Of a stretch of DNA of 64,000 nucleotides, positions 9,094-18,538 are shown in pieces. The stretch lies in the NCBI RefSeq assembly GCF_014639235.1, contig NZ_BMFU01000003.1:186001-250000 (forward strand), in the 5' to 3' direction. The number at the start of each line of letters is the position of its first letter. Position 1 is the stretch's first letter. Under the pieces are notes generated by a model. The model saw only the letters and a program-made list of their open reading frames with translations, did not search any database and was not told where the DNA came from. The stretch comes from Paenibacillus silvae (GTDB taxonomy: Bacteria; Bacillota; Bacilli; Paenibacillales; Paenibacillaceae). Made by a program: the position numbers and the translations under genes.

Positions 9094-9135
9094 AAAAAGG
9101 CCCTCTGATTCCATCAAGGAATTCAGAAGACCTCC
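9094..9135 (-). terminator. Rho-independent terminator
   Basis: Minus-strand hairpin with arms AGGTCTTCTGAATTCC and GGAATCAGAGGGCCT (a few mismatches) around TTGAT, then TTTTT. It ends the radical SAM gene at 9153. Confidence 0.8.
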
Positions 9136-9152
9136 GTGTTCGTAATATTCTC

Positions 9153-10103
9153 TTACATAAACAAAGCATCATATGCCGGACAAGGCCGCTTTTCCAGAAA
9201 GTCTGTCAATGCAGCGGGTTGTTGCTTATAGATATCCCGCAGCGACGTTCCTTTATAGATGTTACCAATCACCACCGGATGACACAGCTCACAGATCAGA
9301 ATATCTCCGTTGCCATGCAGATGCAGCTGTTTCGTACCATCCACACAGTTCGAGAAATACACCCCCGGCTGCTCGCGCAGATTCAATCGGTCGGCAAACC
9401 GATCCATACATGTAAAATAGAGCGTTGTATCCGGCTTTTTATTTTCAATTAATGCCTTGACCGATTGCACAAGCGACGCTTTGGAGACAATCTGGCTCCA
9501 ATCGGTATGCGGCATCTTGATGCTGTTCTGTATCTCATGGATGCGCACGCCCAGCTCATAAACCTTATCGCTGATGGCCTGCATATTTTCCTGATTGCCT
9601 TCAAACAGCAGTGTCTCCAGCACGGTCTCCAGACCCAATTGTGTGCACAGACGAATGTTCTGCTCCAATCGCTCATACATGCGTGGATGCACACGGTAGT
9701 AGGCAGCATACGACTCCGCATCCGTATAGTTAAATGAGATATGGATATTGGAAAGGCCCGCGTCCCGCAGGGCAATGATTCGTTCCTCTGTCAGCAGACT
9801 TGCATTAGTGTTCAGCTGTGTATCTATGCCATGTGCGGAACAGTAGCGAACAATCTCAAGGCAGTCCTTGTATTTCAGCGTCACTTCGCCGCCCGACAAG
9901 CGTACCCGCTTGAGATGCGGAAGATCACGGATGATTCGGATGACCTCCGTGCTGCCGATACACTCGCCATCATCCCGATTGTAGGCGCAACAGTAATCGC
10001 ATTTATAATTACAATTGGATGTCACCCCCACCTCCAGCCCTTCCAGCTCATAGACGCCGGGACTCTCCAGTTCAAGTGCTTTATATTTGTTTCTGCTTGT
10101 CAT
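9153..10103 (-). CDS. radical SAM protein with SPASM-like tail
   Basis: The 316-residue protein binds a 4Fe-4S cluster through CNYKCDYC (Cys 31, 35, 38), followed by the GGE motif (LSGGEVTL) of radical S-adenosylmethionine enzymes. The C-terminal part has further cysteines (FTCMDRF, FSNCVDG, ICELCHP, RPCPAY), like a SPASM/twitch auxiliary cluster region. These enzymes often modify peptides, but no precursor peptide gene is visible beside it. I prefer the second ATG at 10103, because AGGAGG is too close to the first at 10109. It is a single-gene unit with its own terminator. Confidence 0.85.
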   Translation of the reverse strand: MTSRNKYKALELESPGVYELEGLEVGVTSNCNYKCDYCCAYNRDDGECIGSTEVIRIIRDLPHLKRVRLSGGEVTLKYKDCLEIVRYCSAHGIDTQLNTNASLLTEERIIALRDAGLSNIHISFNYTDAESYAAYYRVHPRMYERLEQNIRLCTQLGLETVLETLLFEGNQENMQAISDKVYELGVRIHEIQNSIKMPHTDWSQIVSKASLVQSVKALIENKKPDTTLYFTCMDRFADRLNLREQPGVYFSNCVDGTKQLHLHGNGDILICELCHPVVIGNIYKGTSLRDIYKQQPAALTDFLEKRPCPAYDALFM

Positions 10104-10222
10104 AACCATGCCTCCTCATTCCTTGCTTGCTGCATTTCAGTTGCTGATAACCTGAAAATTATAGCGAAGCACCCGTAGAAGAGGATATGACATTATGTAC
10201 GTTGAGGAGTTATGTCCATCAT

Positions 10223-10879
10223 TCAAGGCCATAATCTGTTCTTGCGCCACTGCTCGTCTTGATACGTATATTGAACACGGATATGTTTGCGATCTGGATC
10301 ACCTTGCCAAAACTCCACTTCCTGTGCGTGCACAGCATATAAACGCCAATGAGGCTCCGCAAAATCGGGATTATCCTGAAGAACCTTCTCCTGAAGTTCA
10401 ATGGAACGATTCAAATCGTGCTCATTAGCTAATATCTCACTCTGACGCTGTGTCATGGCGACCGCTCTGGCTCCAGGTTTTCGTTTTCGGAAGTCCGCAA
10501 CTCCTGCCTCGTCTCCCTGATCCTGGGCTGTCCCCCTGATCCGGATTTGTCTTCCTAATGAAGGCCAGTATAAGGTAAGTGCCACCTTTGGGTTATCGTT
10601 CAACTGCTGGCCTTTTCGACTGGTTGAACTGGAAGCAAAATAAAACGTATCCTGAATAATGTTTTTTAAAATTAACACTCTCGCATCTGGATAACCATGT
10701 TGATCCACTGTTGAAAGGGTCATCGCATGGGGCTCCTTTACGTTGTTCTCCACAGCCAGTTTCAACCAGTCCAAAAATAACTCTCCTGGCCGGTTAGGCA
10801 ACTGTTCTAAATTCCAGGCCGGGAACGGCCCCGATAATGACTTTAATTGATGCAGCAGCTCTTCTGGTTTATCGCTCAT
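10223..10879 (-). CDS. pyridoxamine 5'-phosphate oxidase family protein (PdxH-like)
   Basis: A 218-residue FMN-binding flavoprotein. It has the PdxH pattern: AMTLSTVDQHGYPDARVLILK (FMN phosphate binding), FYFASSSTSRKGQQL, and the C-terminal domain ending KNRLWP, close to the RLAP end of true PdxH. It should oxidise pyridoxamine or pyridoxine 5'-phosphate to PLP, although paralogues with other roles exist. AGGGAGGT precedes the ATG. Confidence 0.8.
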   Translation of the reverse strand: MSDKPEELLHQLKSLSGPFPAWNLEQLPNRPGELFLDWLKLAVENNVKEPHAMTLSTVDQHGYPDARVLILKNIIQDTFYFASSSTSRKGQQLNDNPKVALTLYWPSLGRQIRIRGTAQDQGDEAGVADFRKRKPGARAVAMTQRQSEILANEHDLNRSIELQEKVLQDNPDFAEPHWRLYAVHAQEVEFWQGDPDRKHIRVQYTYQDEQWRKNRLWP

Positions 10880-10950
10880 AACTCACTACCTCCCTATTCC
10901 CTCGGTTTATTTTTGCATTTTCTTATCGATTAGACTTGAGGTTTTCTGCT

Positions 10951-11568
10951 TTACGATCTCAGATGAGAAATTCTATTCATTTCTAATACACTCCAGCCGT
11001 TTTGCTGCCTCTCAAAAGTATGTATGCTGGTGTTGTAGATGGGATAAAAACTGGACGTATTGCTCCACTCCCTGTTTAATAGAACATAATAGAGGATATT
11101 AATCACCCCTCCGTGTGTGACCAGGAGAACATTAGATTTCATCTTCTTCGCTTCAAGTTGAATACATAAATTCTCAAATGAATTTCTTATTCTCGTATAA
11201 AAATGTTTCGGACTCTCGCCGCCCGGAAAGGCAGTATGCATCTCTAGCGTATTAAAATAGATCCCGGGGTACTTTTCCTCCGCTTCCGCATGAAGCATTC
11301 CTGCCAGTTCACCATTGTTCATCTCACGCCAATCCGGTGTGTACGTAACAGAGATATCCAATGCTGCTTCAATCTCCTTACTCGTCTGAACCGCACGAGG
11401 GAGATCACTGCTTATAACCGTTTGAATATCATATTGCTCTGCATGCTCATACAAATATTTACCCAGCATTTTAGACTGATTAACGCCCAATTCGGTAAGG
11501 CCTCGTTGACTCCAGCCACCGCGATACCCTTCTTCATCTGCGCCATGTCGTACCAGAAAAATCTTCAA
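10951..11568 (-). CDS. histidine phosphatase family protein
   Basis: A 205-residue phosphoglycerate-mutase-like phosphatase with RHG at residues 7-9 (IFLVRHGADEE), SSDLPRAVQTSKEI and LVTHGGVINIL carrying the second histidine. The start codon is TTG. It is a paralogue of the first gene in the window rather than a duplicate, since only the motifs agree. Substrate unknown. Confidence 0.87.
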   Translation of the reverse strand: MKIFLVRHGADEEGYRGGWSQRGLTELGVNQSKMLGKYLYEHAEQYDIQTVISSDLPRAVQTSKEIEAALDISVTYTPDWREMNNGELAGMLHAEAEEKYPGIYFNTLEMHTAFPGGESPKHFYTRIRNSFENLCIQLEAKKMKSNVLLVTHGGVINILYYVLLNREWSNTSSFYPIYNTSIHTFERQQNGWSVLEMNRISHLRS

Positions 11569-11686
11569 TGTGTACCGTCACCCTTCACTGTCTCATTTCA
11601 AATATGTTATAACGGTTGGATATCTAATAGAAATGACCGATCTCAAATCTTTTCGATTCAAGTTCGGTCATCTCCTGCTACATTAT

Positions 11687-12217
11687 TTAACGAACAAATG
11701 TATTTTGCACACGTTCAGACTTAATAAAATACGGAATCCAGATCGCACAAGCAATGGCGGATCTTGCAATGTCCCGAATAGAGCTTCCGTCTGCCAGTTC
11801 TCTCGCCATCGGAATCTGAGAGAGCAGCAGTGAATCCACGATGACTACTGTAAGGCTAAGACTATAAAAAATAATCATCAGGCGCGGAAGGATCGCTTTT
11901 TTACGATAAAAAGCAACGATGACATACACCGTAAATAATAGAAACAATATGTTGTAAATGGCCTCAAAAATAATCACCGGACCCCATAGTGGGTGATAAT
12001 AAGCTGAATCTTTCGAAGTGAGAATCTCCCATGTCTCTGTATTTAGAATGGGTAAAACAGACTGGCTAATCTGTGCAAGGAGCATCACTAATGTGAACCA
12101 CAACCCAATCTGGATTAGGATCAGCCAGCCTCCAAGCCCAGACACACCCAGTGGACGATATTCTCTCATTGATTCTTGAAATGGTTCTTGTCGAGGATCT
12201 TGCTGCACTTCTAACAC
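11687..12217 (-). CDS. DUF2569 family membrane protein
   Basis: A 176-residue protein with four membrane helices (about 28-48, 82-102, 108-130 and 148-165) after a polar N terminus. The pattern GLGGWLILIQIGL at the first helix and IWIPYFIKSERVQNTF at the end is typical of DUF2569. Function of the family is not known. The start appears to be GTG close to GAGAAGGA; a second GTG three codons later is equally possible. Confidence 0.8.
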   Translation of the reverse strand: MLEVQQDPRQEPFQESMREYRPLGVSGLGGWLILIQIGLWFTLVMLLAQISQSVLPILNTETWEILTSKDSAYYHPLWGPVIIFEAIYNILFLLFTVYVIVAFYRKKAILPRLMIIFYSLSLTVVIVDSLLLSQIPMARELADGSSIRDIARSAIACAIWIPYFIKSERVQNTFVR

Positions 12218-12457
12218 GTCCTTCTCTCATGTTGTTTTTTTACCGCCGCTATCCGATTGCGTAAAAATTTACACAGCTTCCTTATTGTACTACATTGAAG
12301 AAATGAGGCATACTCATTTTTTTCCTCCTCCCCTTGATAGGGTTCGTTATACTTACACCATGTTCCGTCCAGTCTGTTCATGTCATAATTCAACGTAACA
12401 ACAGCAGTCGAAGATGCTGCTTTACGATTGCTTTTAATATTGAAGGAGGATGTAGCC

Positions 12458-13402
12458 ATGCCTGATCCAAAATTAACGTTACTGCCTTTTGCCGATATAT
12501 CCGGTTATACCGAAGGTTTTGATATTGTCTCCGTGCAGTCGGGACACGACGGCCTTGCATATGTACTGCTTATCAATCAAGTCCCTGAGCGAAAACAAGG
12601 TATGTTTGTGCAAACCAAATTAAACAAGCCTTACACGTACAAAGTGCTGATCGTATCCGATCAATATGTCCAGGATGTCGTCATCGGGGAACAACATTAT
12701 CACTACCATTACGTGCAGCCATTGCAAGAACATCTGCTGCTCGTTGGTGCGCGCTGCACCTATTACGGAAACAATCAATTTGATCTGAATGCCAAGGTAT
12801 GTGATATGGAGGGCGCGGCGATTCGAGAATTTTTGCTTGGGGATGGGATTGAGAGTGTACAGGTGACGAAGCATGGAACGATCTGGACGAGTTACTTCGA
12901 TGAGGGTATTTTTGGGAACAATGGCTGGGAACAGCCTGTTGGGGCGAACGGTTTGCTGGCTTGGGATGCATACGGGAATGTGCTCTATAAAAATACAGCC
13001 GCTGACATTGCTGACTGTTATGCGCTCAACGTAATCAACGAACAGGAAGTCTGGTTTTACTATTATACTGACTTTACCCTTGGCTGTTTTTCAGGAGGGG
13101 TTGAACCGGAGTCTACTCGAGTGAACTTTCTGAATCCAAATATATCAGGGTCCTCAGGCTTCTGTACGGATGGATATCACTTCCTGTTTGAAGCCGGGTA
13201 CGGGAAGCATTTAACATTTATTTTCAAAAAAATGCATAAGCCTGGTAGCCTCACCGAGGGGACGGAGGTCACATTGCTGAACGAAAAAAACACCCCGTTC
13301 CAACAGGCACGACAGGATTATCGGCAGGATCGCCTGCTGCTGAATGAGGGGAACTTGCTGTATCAAGTAACGATGAAAGAGCTGTTATCTGTTATAGAGT
13401 AG
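12458..13402 (+). CDS. hypothetical protein, repeat-strand fold
   Basis: A 314-residue soluble protein from MPDPKLTL, chosen because AAGGAGGATGT lies just upstream; a reading from 12428 has no such site. It is rich in beta strands with repeated aromatic turns (WTSYFDEGIFGN, VWFYYYTDF, YHFLFEAGYGK), suggesting a propeller-like fold. No signal peptide. Not recognised as a named family; similar unknowns occur in Bacillales. First plus-strand gene in the window; no gene faces it within 240 bp upstream. Confidence 0.65.
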   Translation: MPDPKLTLLPFADISGYTEGFDIVSVQSGHDGLAYVLLINQVPERKQGMFVQTKLNKPYTYKVLIVSDQYVQDVVIGEQHYHYHYVQPLQEHLLLVGARCTYYGNNQFDLNAKVCDMEGAAIREFLLGDGIESVQVTKHGTIWTSYFDEGIFGNNGWEQPVGANGLLAWDAYGNVLYKNTAADIADCYALNVINEQEVWFYYYTDFTLGCFSGGVEPESTRVNFLNPNISGSSGFCTDGYHFLFEAGYGKHLTFIFKKMHKPGSLTEGTEVTLLNEKNTPFQQARQDYRQDRLLLNEGNLLYQVTMKELLSVIE

Positions 13403-13451
13403 CCTCCAATAAGCTGAGGAATGAGGGAAACGATCAAAAAGAGCTTTAAGA

Positions 13452-13745
13452 TCATGCCTTAAAAGACAATCCCTCTTCCTCCAGCGATTTACGCAGTGTA
13501 GGCATGGACGACGGCCCGATCCCGTGCAGCTTCAGAATCTCTTTTTCCGTATACTCAGCAAGTTTCGATAATGTCGTAATACCTTCCGCTTCAAGTGCAC
13601 GTCTTACCGGAGCAGATAGCAGGCTCATAAATCCCTCTTTTGGTTTCCGTTCAGCCTCACACTTGGGACAAGTCGAACAGTCACTCTTTTTAACAAATGT
13701 ATGTCCCTTCTCGCATGTCCGTCTTTTTCCTTTAGCAGCTGTCAT
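13452..13745 (-). CDS. small zinc-ribbon/HhH protein (RNA polymerase alpha CTD-like)
   Basis: A 97-residue protein from MTAAKGKRR (AAGGAGGAAAG upstream). Residues 10-35 hold a knuckle with CEKGH and CSTCPKC, likely a metal site. Residues 45-95 form a helix-hairpin-helix like that of the RNA polymerase alpha C-terminal domain (LSAPVRRALEAEGITTL, HGIGPSSMPTLRKSL). It may bind DNA. Role unknown. Confidence 0.7.
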   Translation of the reverse strand: MTAAKGKRRTCEKGHTFVKKSDCSTCPKCEAERKPKEGFMSLLSAPVRRALEAEGITTLSKLAEYTEKEILKLHGIGPSSMPTLRKSLEEEGLSFKA

Positions 13746-13830
13746 ATGGGCTTTCCTCCTTATAAATTGTATAATACCTTTGATAAATAAGTTCACTAGA
13801 ATGAAATTTGATTTGCAGGAGTGTGTTTAA

Positions 13831-14658
13831 ATGAATTTTAAAGAAAAGCTGCTCTACATACAAGAAAATCAATATCAAGCACCCACGGATGCCTTCGACT
13901 TGATACAAGAAATGTTACATAACATCGGTACGGTAGACGCACAATTGCGTGATGAATTGATCTATACCACCTTATCTCACTGGATTCCTAGCCTTCCTCT
14001 GACTACATACGAATTAGAACAGATTTTAACTATCGTTTTAGATGACAACCACTTACTTTTCAAACTAGGTGAAACCCATTCAGATTCTGTCTTCACACGG
14101 TCTTTTTCCATGCTGGTTATCCCACTTCTTCTCACGAGACATAAAGAAACGCCGTTCCTGTCCAATGAGCGTATTCATCAGATTAAAGATACTGTCTTTC
14201 ATAACATACGAAACGAGAAGGATTACCGCGGATATGATGAAACCAAGGGTTGGGCTCACGCTGTAGCTCATGCTGCTGATGTTTTGGAAGATTTGGCTCA
14301 ATATAATGAATTAGATGAGGCTGATTTATCAACGATGCTGGATTTAATTTATGAGAAAATGACAATTAGCAAACGTATCTACTCCGATGGAGAAGACGAA
14401 CGAATGGTGAAACCAGTCATGTGTATTCTGAATAGAAACCTGCTTAGTCAGACATACATTCTACAATGGATTCAACGTTTTGGTACCGTGGAGAATGAAT
14501 CCGAATTTTTGCCTGCCTTCAGGCAAAAAAATAACATTAAGAACTTCCTCAAAAGTCTTTATTTCAGAATTAAATTTCATGGAGTGTATGATGCTGCCTT
14601 ATGTCCAACGATCGAGCAAACATTATATAAAGTAGAACCGGTCTACTATTCATCCTGA
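13831..14658 (+). CDS. DUF2785 family protein
   Basis: A 275-residue helical protein with the DUF2785 signature: SDSVFTRSFSMLVIPLLL, then YDETKGWAHAVAHAADVL. The family occurs widely in Bacillota and Actinobacteria with no proven role. ATG follows GCAGGAGTG. It faces the DUF4304 gene, whose stop lies 8 bp away, with no obvious terminator between. Confidence 0.82.
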   Translation: MNFKEKLLYIQENQYQAPTDAFDLIQEMLHNIGTVDAQLRDELIYTTLSHWIPSLPLTTYELEQILTIVLDDNHLLFKLGETHSDSVFTRSFSMLVIPLLLTRHKETPFLSNERIHQIKDTVFHNIRNEKDYRGYDETKGWAHAVAHAADVLEDLAQYNELDEADLSTMLDLIYEKMTISKRIYSDGEDERMVKPVMCILNRNLLSQTYILQWIQRFGTVENESEFLPAFRQKNNIKNFLKSLYFRIKFHGVYDAALCPTIEQTLYKVEPVYYSS

Positions 14659-14665
14659 AGATATG

Positions 14666-15259
14666 TTACAGCCCATACGCTGCAAAAATGGCCGCATACT
14701 TCTTCTCAAAGATTGCCCAGCGATTTTCAGCTCCGTATTCGGCGTGCAATTGTTGTAGATATTTCTGAGCAGTCGTCGTATCACCATTTTGCAGCAGGAA
14801 ATGAAAGGTTTCTTCACTCAAATGCAGTGCGGTTATTTTCATATAATATTCCACAATATCTCTGGCGCTGGTTATGTTCTTCATATATTCCATAGCTTCT
14901 TCCAAATGGGACAACAATACTTTTGAGAAGGTAACCAGGTCAGTGTCAGGTGTCAACGAGTAGCGGTCTGGAGCAGACGGAACAGCCTCTTCAATCCTGC
15001 AGATCCAATGAGCCTGCTCCTGCATCGTTTTACCGCCCGATATCCTAGACTGCAGCTCCGCCAGCTCCTTGGAATGAATCATGCAGTTAATATAAAAGCG
15101 AACGTGATTGGCTGTATTGGCTTGGGACTTCTGAAAGTTGAATTCGTAAATAAGATCGCCTTCGACTCTCCGAAAATTCAGAGCTTTTTTGGTATAACCT
15201 TGACGGGCAAACAAAGGTTTTACTTCATTTTTGATCATCTCTTTAAACAGCTCCTGCAA
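14666..15259 (-). CDS. DUF4304 family protein
   Basis: A 197-residue protein. The N-terminal two thirds match DUF4304 (LFARQGYTKKALNFRR, LIYEFNFQKSQAN, FYINCMIH). The start is TTG after AGGAGGGAG. These proteins occur among immunity-like and housekeeping genes; function unknown. It follows the next gene on the same strand by 16 bp, likely co-transcribed. Confidence 0.8.
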   Translation of the reverse strand: MQELFKEMIKNEVKPLFARQGYTKKALNFRRVEGDLIYEFNFQKSQANTANHVRFYINCMIHSKELAELQSRISGGKTMQEQAHWICRIEEAVPSAPDRYSLTPDTDLVTFSKVLLSHLEEAMEYMKNITSARDIVEYYMKITALHLSEETFHFLLQNGDTTTAQKYLQQLHAEYGAENRWAIFEKKYAAIFAAYGL

Positions 15260-15275
15260 CGAAACTCCCTCCTAT

Positions 15276-15785
15276 CTATGCCTGTTCGATTTTATAATAA
15301 TACGGCCCGCACATCGATTCATGCGTATGCACGTATGTCCATGTAAACGCCTTGTCAAAAATATAGATATCCTGCTGCTCATCAAAATCAGCTGCGACAA
15401 CAGCGCTTGCATTTTCGTAGACTTGTATATACGGTGAATCCTCATACATCACATATAATTCATGTTTGTCTTCCGCATCGAAGGCTGCTCTGGCCTCATT
15501 GTTCTGCAGGCAATCCTGCTGCTCGTAACTGAACATATGCCATTTGAACTGGCTGTAGTGGATGACCTCTTTCAAAAGTTCATCCAGATGATGTGCAAAC
15601 ACCTCATCCCAGCGCTGAATAATTTCCTCGGATTCCTCGCAGAGCTCGGTCACTTGAACTCCCTTGTCCTTGAGCGTTTTCTGATACATATATTTGCGGT
15701 GCACCATTTCAATATATGTACGAGCCACATTCAGCTCATTTTTCGGCAGCACATCCAGCATCCGATTAATCTCATCACGAACCAT
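15276..15785 (-). CDS. DUF4275-like protein
   Basis: A 169-residue acidic protein. The segment FKWHMFSYEQQDCLQNNEAR resembles the DUF4275 core. A hydrophilic helical N-terminal third precedes it, and the last third is strand rich (IYIFDKAFTWTYVHTHE). AAGGAGGG precedes the ATG. Function unknown; grouped with the DUF4304 gene. Confidence 0.65.
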   Translation of the reverse strand: MVRDEINRMLDVLPKNELNVARTYIEMVHRKYMYQKTLKDKGVQVTELCEESEEIIQRWDEVFAHHLDELLKEVIHYSQFKWHMFSYEQQDCLQNNEARAAFDAEDKHELYVMYEDSPYIQVYENASAVVAADFDEQQDIYIFDKAFTWTYVHTHESMCGPYYYKIEQA

Positions 15786-15825
15786 GTGGAGCCCTCCTTA
15801 TGTAGATGTTGCATCTGAATTTGGA

Positions 15826-16365
15826 TCAGCTTCGCTCTGCTTCACGCAGCTCATAAGCCAGCTGATACATCTCAGCAATATCATGCCGGTTCTGCTGCTG
15901 GAAACGCCGTACCGCTTCATCGATATCAACTACCTCAACCATTACCACCTGCTCCCCATCCTCGGGATTAAGCGGATCACCGACCAATTCCACATTACCG
16001 TAACCAATGACTCTAACGAAATGTGGATGCGGAATGTGAGGCCGATACGGCTCAAGCGCACTAGAGGTGCAGTGAAACTGCCCAAAAACCTTATAGCTGC
16101 GCAGCTCTGCTCCTAACTCTTCCATTAATTCACGTTTCAATCCCTGCATATAGCGCTCGCCTGCTTCCAGAGTTCCTCCGGGCAGTTCCCACAATCCGTT
16201 ATCCAGTTGAAACACAACACACTGTTCCCCGACAAAAGGAATGATGCTCACATTGCTCACCAGTGTCTCGTCTACTTGCTCGCCCAGCCGGAACTCAGCC
16301 TCTACAATTCCCCAGTGGATCGAGTTGCTTAGTGCTGGAAATTGTTCTGCATCTATGCCACTCAT
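15826..16365 (-). CDS. NUDIX hydrolase
   Basis: A 179-residue NUDIX protein with box GGTLEAGERYMQ...RELMEELG (about residues 63-86), preceded by about 45 residues that include AEFRLGEQVDETLVSNVSI, an extension seen in ADP-ribose pyrophosphatase-like members. Third NUDIX enzyme in the window. ATG follows GAGAGGATG. Confidence 0.86.
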   Translation of the reverse strand: MSGIDAEQFPALSNSIHWGIVEAEFRLGEQVDETLVSNVSIIPFVGEQCVVFQLDNGLWELPGGTLEAGERYMQGLKRELMEELGAELRSYKVFGQFHCTSSALEPYRPHIPHPHFVRVIGYGNVELVGDPLNPEDGEQVVMVEVVDIDEAVRRFQQQNRHDIAEMYQLAYELREAERS

Positions 16366-16469
16366 CTGTATCCCATCCTCTCCAATTTCTATTCCCGATG
16401 TCTGATATTATGTAGTGATCTGATTCAAGTGCGCATACACCATACGCTTCCAATTATAGTCGAAAACAC

Positions 16470-16508
16470 AAAAAGAAGGCCACCTTCCCACAGGGAAAAT
16501 GTACCTTC
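16470..16508 (-). terminator. terminator of the heme-efflux operon
   Basis: Minus-strand hairpin with outer arms GAAGG/CCTTC and inner arms TTCCC/GGGAA, followed by TTTTTG. It lies 63 bp after hrtA. Confidence 0.65.
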
Positions 16509-16570
16509 CATTCACACGTTCCATATCAATAATGAACCATGTATCTCCTCGAATCATAATTCAAACGTCT

Positions 16571-17248
16571 CTAGTGCTGAACCAGCTTTCCCTTTTCCAA
16601 AAAAAGAACCCGGCTGCAAAGCGGCAAAATCCGCTCATCATGCGTAACCATCACCGCGCTCTTGCCCTGCTCCTTCACGAGCCGAGCAATCGTGCCTACA
16701 ATATCCAGCCCGCGCTCCGCATCCAGGCTAGCTGTCGGTTCATCCGCCAGCAGCACGGCTGGATCATTCATCAGCGCCCGCGCAATGGCAACACGCTGGC
16801 GTTCGCCGCCGGACAGCTTGTCAGTGTAAGCTTTCCGCCGATGGGATAATCCCACCGTCTCCAGCAGTTCACCTGCACGGCGCTCAGCTTTGCTTTTATC
16901 CATACCCGCAAGCTTTGCCACCACCATCAACTGCTCCTCCACCTTCAGGTACGGAATGAGATTCGCACTTTGAAAAATAAAACCGAGCTGGCGCAGTCGC
17001 ACATCCGAGATATCCGTTTTGCTTTTGCCCATAATCGAAGTGCCATCCAGCAGTACCTCCCCATCCGTTGGTTCAAGCAGTGCGCCTGCAATGGACAGAA
17101 ACGTGCTTTTGCCTGAACCCGAAGGGCCCATCACCGCGACAAGTTCCCCTTCTGCAACCTGCAGATCGAGCTGATCCAGAATCATACGCTGACTGCCGCC
17201 GTCATCAAATGTCTGGGTAATCCCTTGTAATACCAGTCGGTTTCTCAT
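16571..17248 (-). CDS. hrtA: heme efflux ABC transporter ATP-binding protein HrtA
   Basis: A 225-residue ABC ATPase with Walker A GPSGSGKST (about 41-49), the Q-loop region FIFQSANLIPYLKVEEQL, signature LSGGERQRVAIARAL and Walker B VLLADEPTASLD. The PYLKV...EQL stretch and gene order agree with HrtA of staphylococci, which powers export of toxic heme with HrtB. It overlaps hrtB by 4 bp (ATGA), so translation is coupled. The HrtA call relies on the neighbouring HssR/HssS pair; alone it would be a generic MacB/LolD-type ATPase. Confidence 0.85.
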   Translation of the reverse strand: MRNRLVLQGITQTFDDGGSQRMILDQLDLQVAEGELVAVMGPSGSGKSTFLSIAGALLEPTDGEVLLDGTSIMGKSKTDISDVRLRQLGFIFQSANLIPYLKVEEQLMVVAKLAGMDKSKAERRAGELLETVGLSHRRKAYTDKLSGGERQRVAIARALMNDPAVLLADEPTASLDAERGLDIVGTIARLVKEQGKSAVMVTHDERILPLCSRVLFLEKGKLVQH

Positions 17249-18510
17249 GCTGCCGTCCTCCCAATCGCATCGAGTGCATCAATTTTAGTGACTTTCCACA
17301 CCGAGAATAACGAACCTGCCATCGACATCAGGATGAATAACGCACAGGTTAATGCAAGCGTAGATATTCCTAATTGAAATGGCATGGATGCTGGAAGAAC
17401 GGATTCAAACAGCCGGACAAGCAGAACGCTAATCACCAGACTGCCCACGGACAACAACAACACCTGTAGCGACACGCTGCCTGCCAAATAACTGTTTCGT
17501 GTACCAATCGCTTTTAAAATGCCAAATTGACTGGTCTTCTGAATCGTAATGACATAGAAAAATACCGCAAGCACAAAGGCCGAGATGACATACAGGAAAG
17601 CAATCATCATTAGTAATGAGCCCTGCTCTTCCTTGTAACCTGGAATGGCGGATACCGCGTCCGATTTGGTGATGATCTCTGTCTTTGGCAATGCAGCACT
17701 TAGGCCGCTCACCTGATCATCGGTACCTTTGACCGCAATCGCATTGTAGACTGGCGCACGCTCTGCAACAGATGAAGTCCCTGTGCCGACTACAGCTTCT
17801 GTGCTCGTTGCATTTTTTTCATTGCCAGTACCAGCGGCGGTATGAACTTCTGCACTTGTGCTTATGCTTGTTCCAGTGCCAGTTTCGGTGTCTGCTCCAC
17901 CTATTGTAGATGTTGCCTGCACTTGGCGTGATCCGGCTTGCAGTGCCAGCCACTCCTGCTCATTCAGAAATACCACCGGGGCGTGACTGAACGATTCATT
18001 TTGCACAAAACCACTTACAGTCCACTCCGTTCCCGAAGCTTGATCCACCAGAACCGTGCCGATCTTCACACCGGATTTCGCCAGCTTCTGATCAACCACA
18101 ACCTGACCTGCGGACTGATCATTGATCGCTTTGCTCTCGGTGATGGTCGGTGCAAGCCAGCTGCCCGGATTCACCATGAAAAGTGTGACATCGATCTTTT
18201 TGCTGTCGTCTGCCGGGCTAACCGTCGTCATTCTGACCCCAAGCGGCTCGGCATTGTCCTGTCCGACAACAGCACGTGCCTCATTCAGCTCCTGCTGACC
18301 TACCTGTGAACGAGTGAAGCGATGATTTGAATCCTGTTCGAGCACAAAATGGGTTGCTGCCATATTTTTAATCGAAGCCGCGTTATCATACGACAGCCCC
18401 TGTGCAAGTCCGGTTACAAACAACACCAGAAACGACACCAGCACCATAATGGTCGCAATCAAGGCGTAACGTCCCTTTGCAAATCTCATTTCCCGTATAG
18501 CCAAGTACAT
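17245..18510 (-). CDS. hrtB: heme efflux ABC transporter permease HrtB
   Basis: A 421-residue FtsX-like permease: helix 1 at about 18-38 (VLFVTGLAQGL, as in HrtB), a large extracellular domain (about 45-300), and three helices at the C terminus (about 300-415). FFYVITIQKTSQFGILKAIG is close to the staphylococcal protein. It is longer than S. aureus HrtB (about 350) because of a Thr/Ser/Gly-rich insertion at about 196-245 (ADTETGTGTSISTS and on), which looks like a disordered loop outside the cell. Confidence 0.87.
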   Translation of the reverse strand: MYLAIREMRFAKGRYALIATIMVLVSFLVLFVTGLAQGLSYDNAASIKNMAATHFVLEQDSNHRFTRSQVGQQELNEARAVVGQDNAEPLGVRMTTVSPADDSKKIDVTLFMVNPGSWLAPTITESKAINDQSAGQVVVDQKLAKSGVKIGTVLVDQASGTEWTVSGFVQNESFSHAPVVFLNEQEWLALQAGSRQVQATSTIGGADTETGTGTSISTSAEVHTAAGTGNEKNATSTEAVVGTGTSSVAERAPVYNAIAVKGTDDQVSGLSAALPKTEIITKSDAVSAIPGYKEEQGSLLMMIAFLYVISAFVLAVFFYVITIQKTSQFGILKAIGTRNSYLAGSVSLQVLLLSVGSLVISVLLVRLFESVLPASMPFQLGISTLALTCALFILMSMAGSLFSVWKVTKIDALDAIGRTAA

Positions 18511-18538
18511 ATGCTCTGACCTCCCTCTTGATAACCCA

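Noticed and set aside
12211..12459. Minus-strand 82-codon frame before the 12458 gene
   Set aside because: It is antisense to the start of a well-supported gene, has no ribosome site and low-complexity composition.
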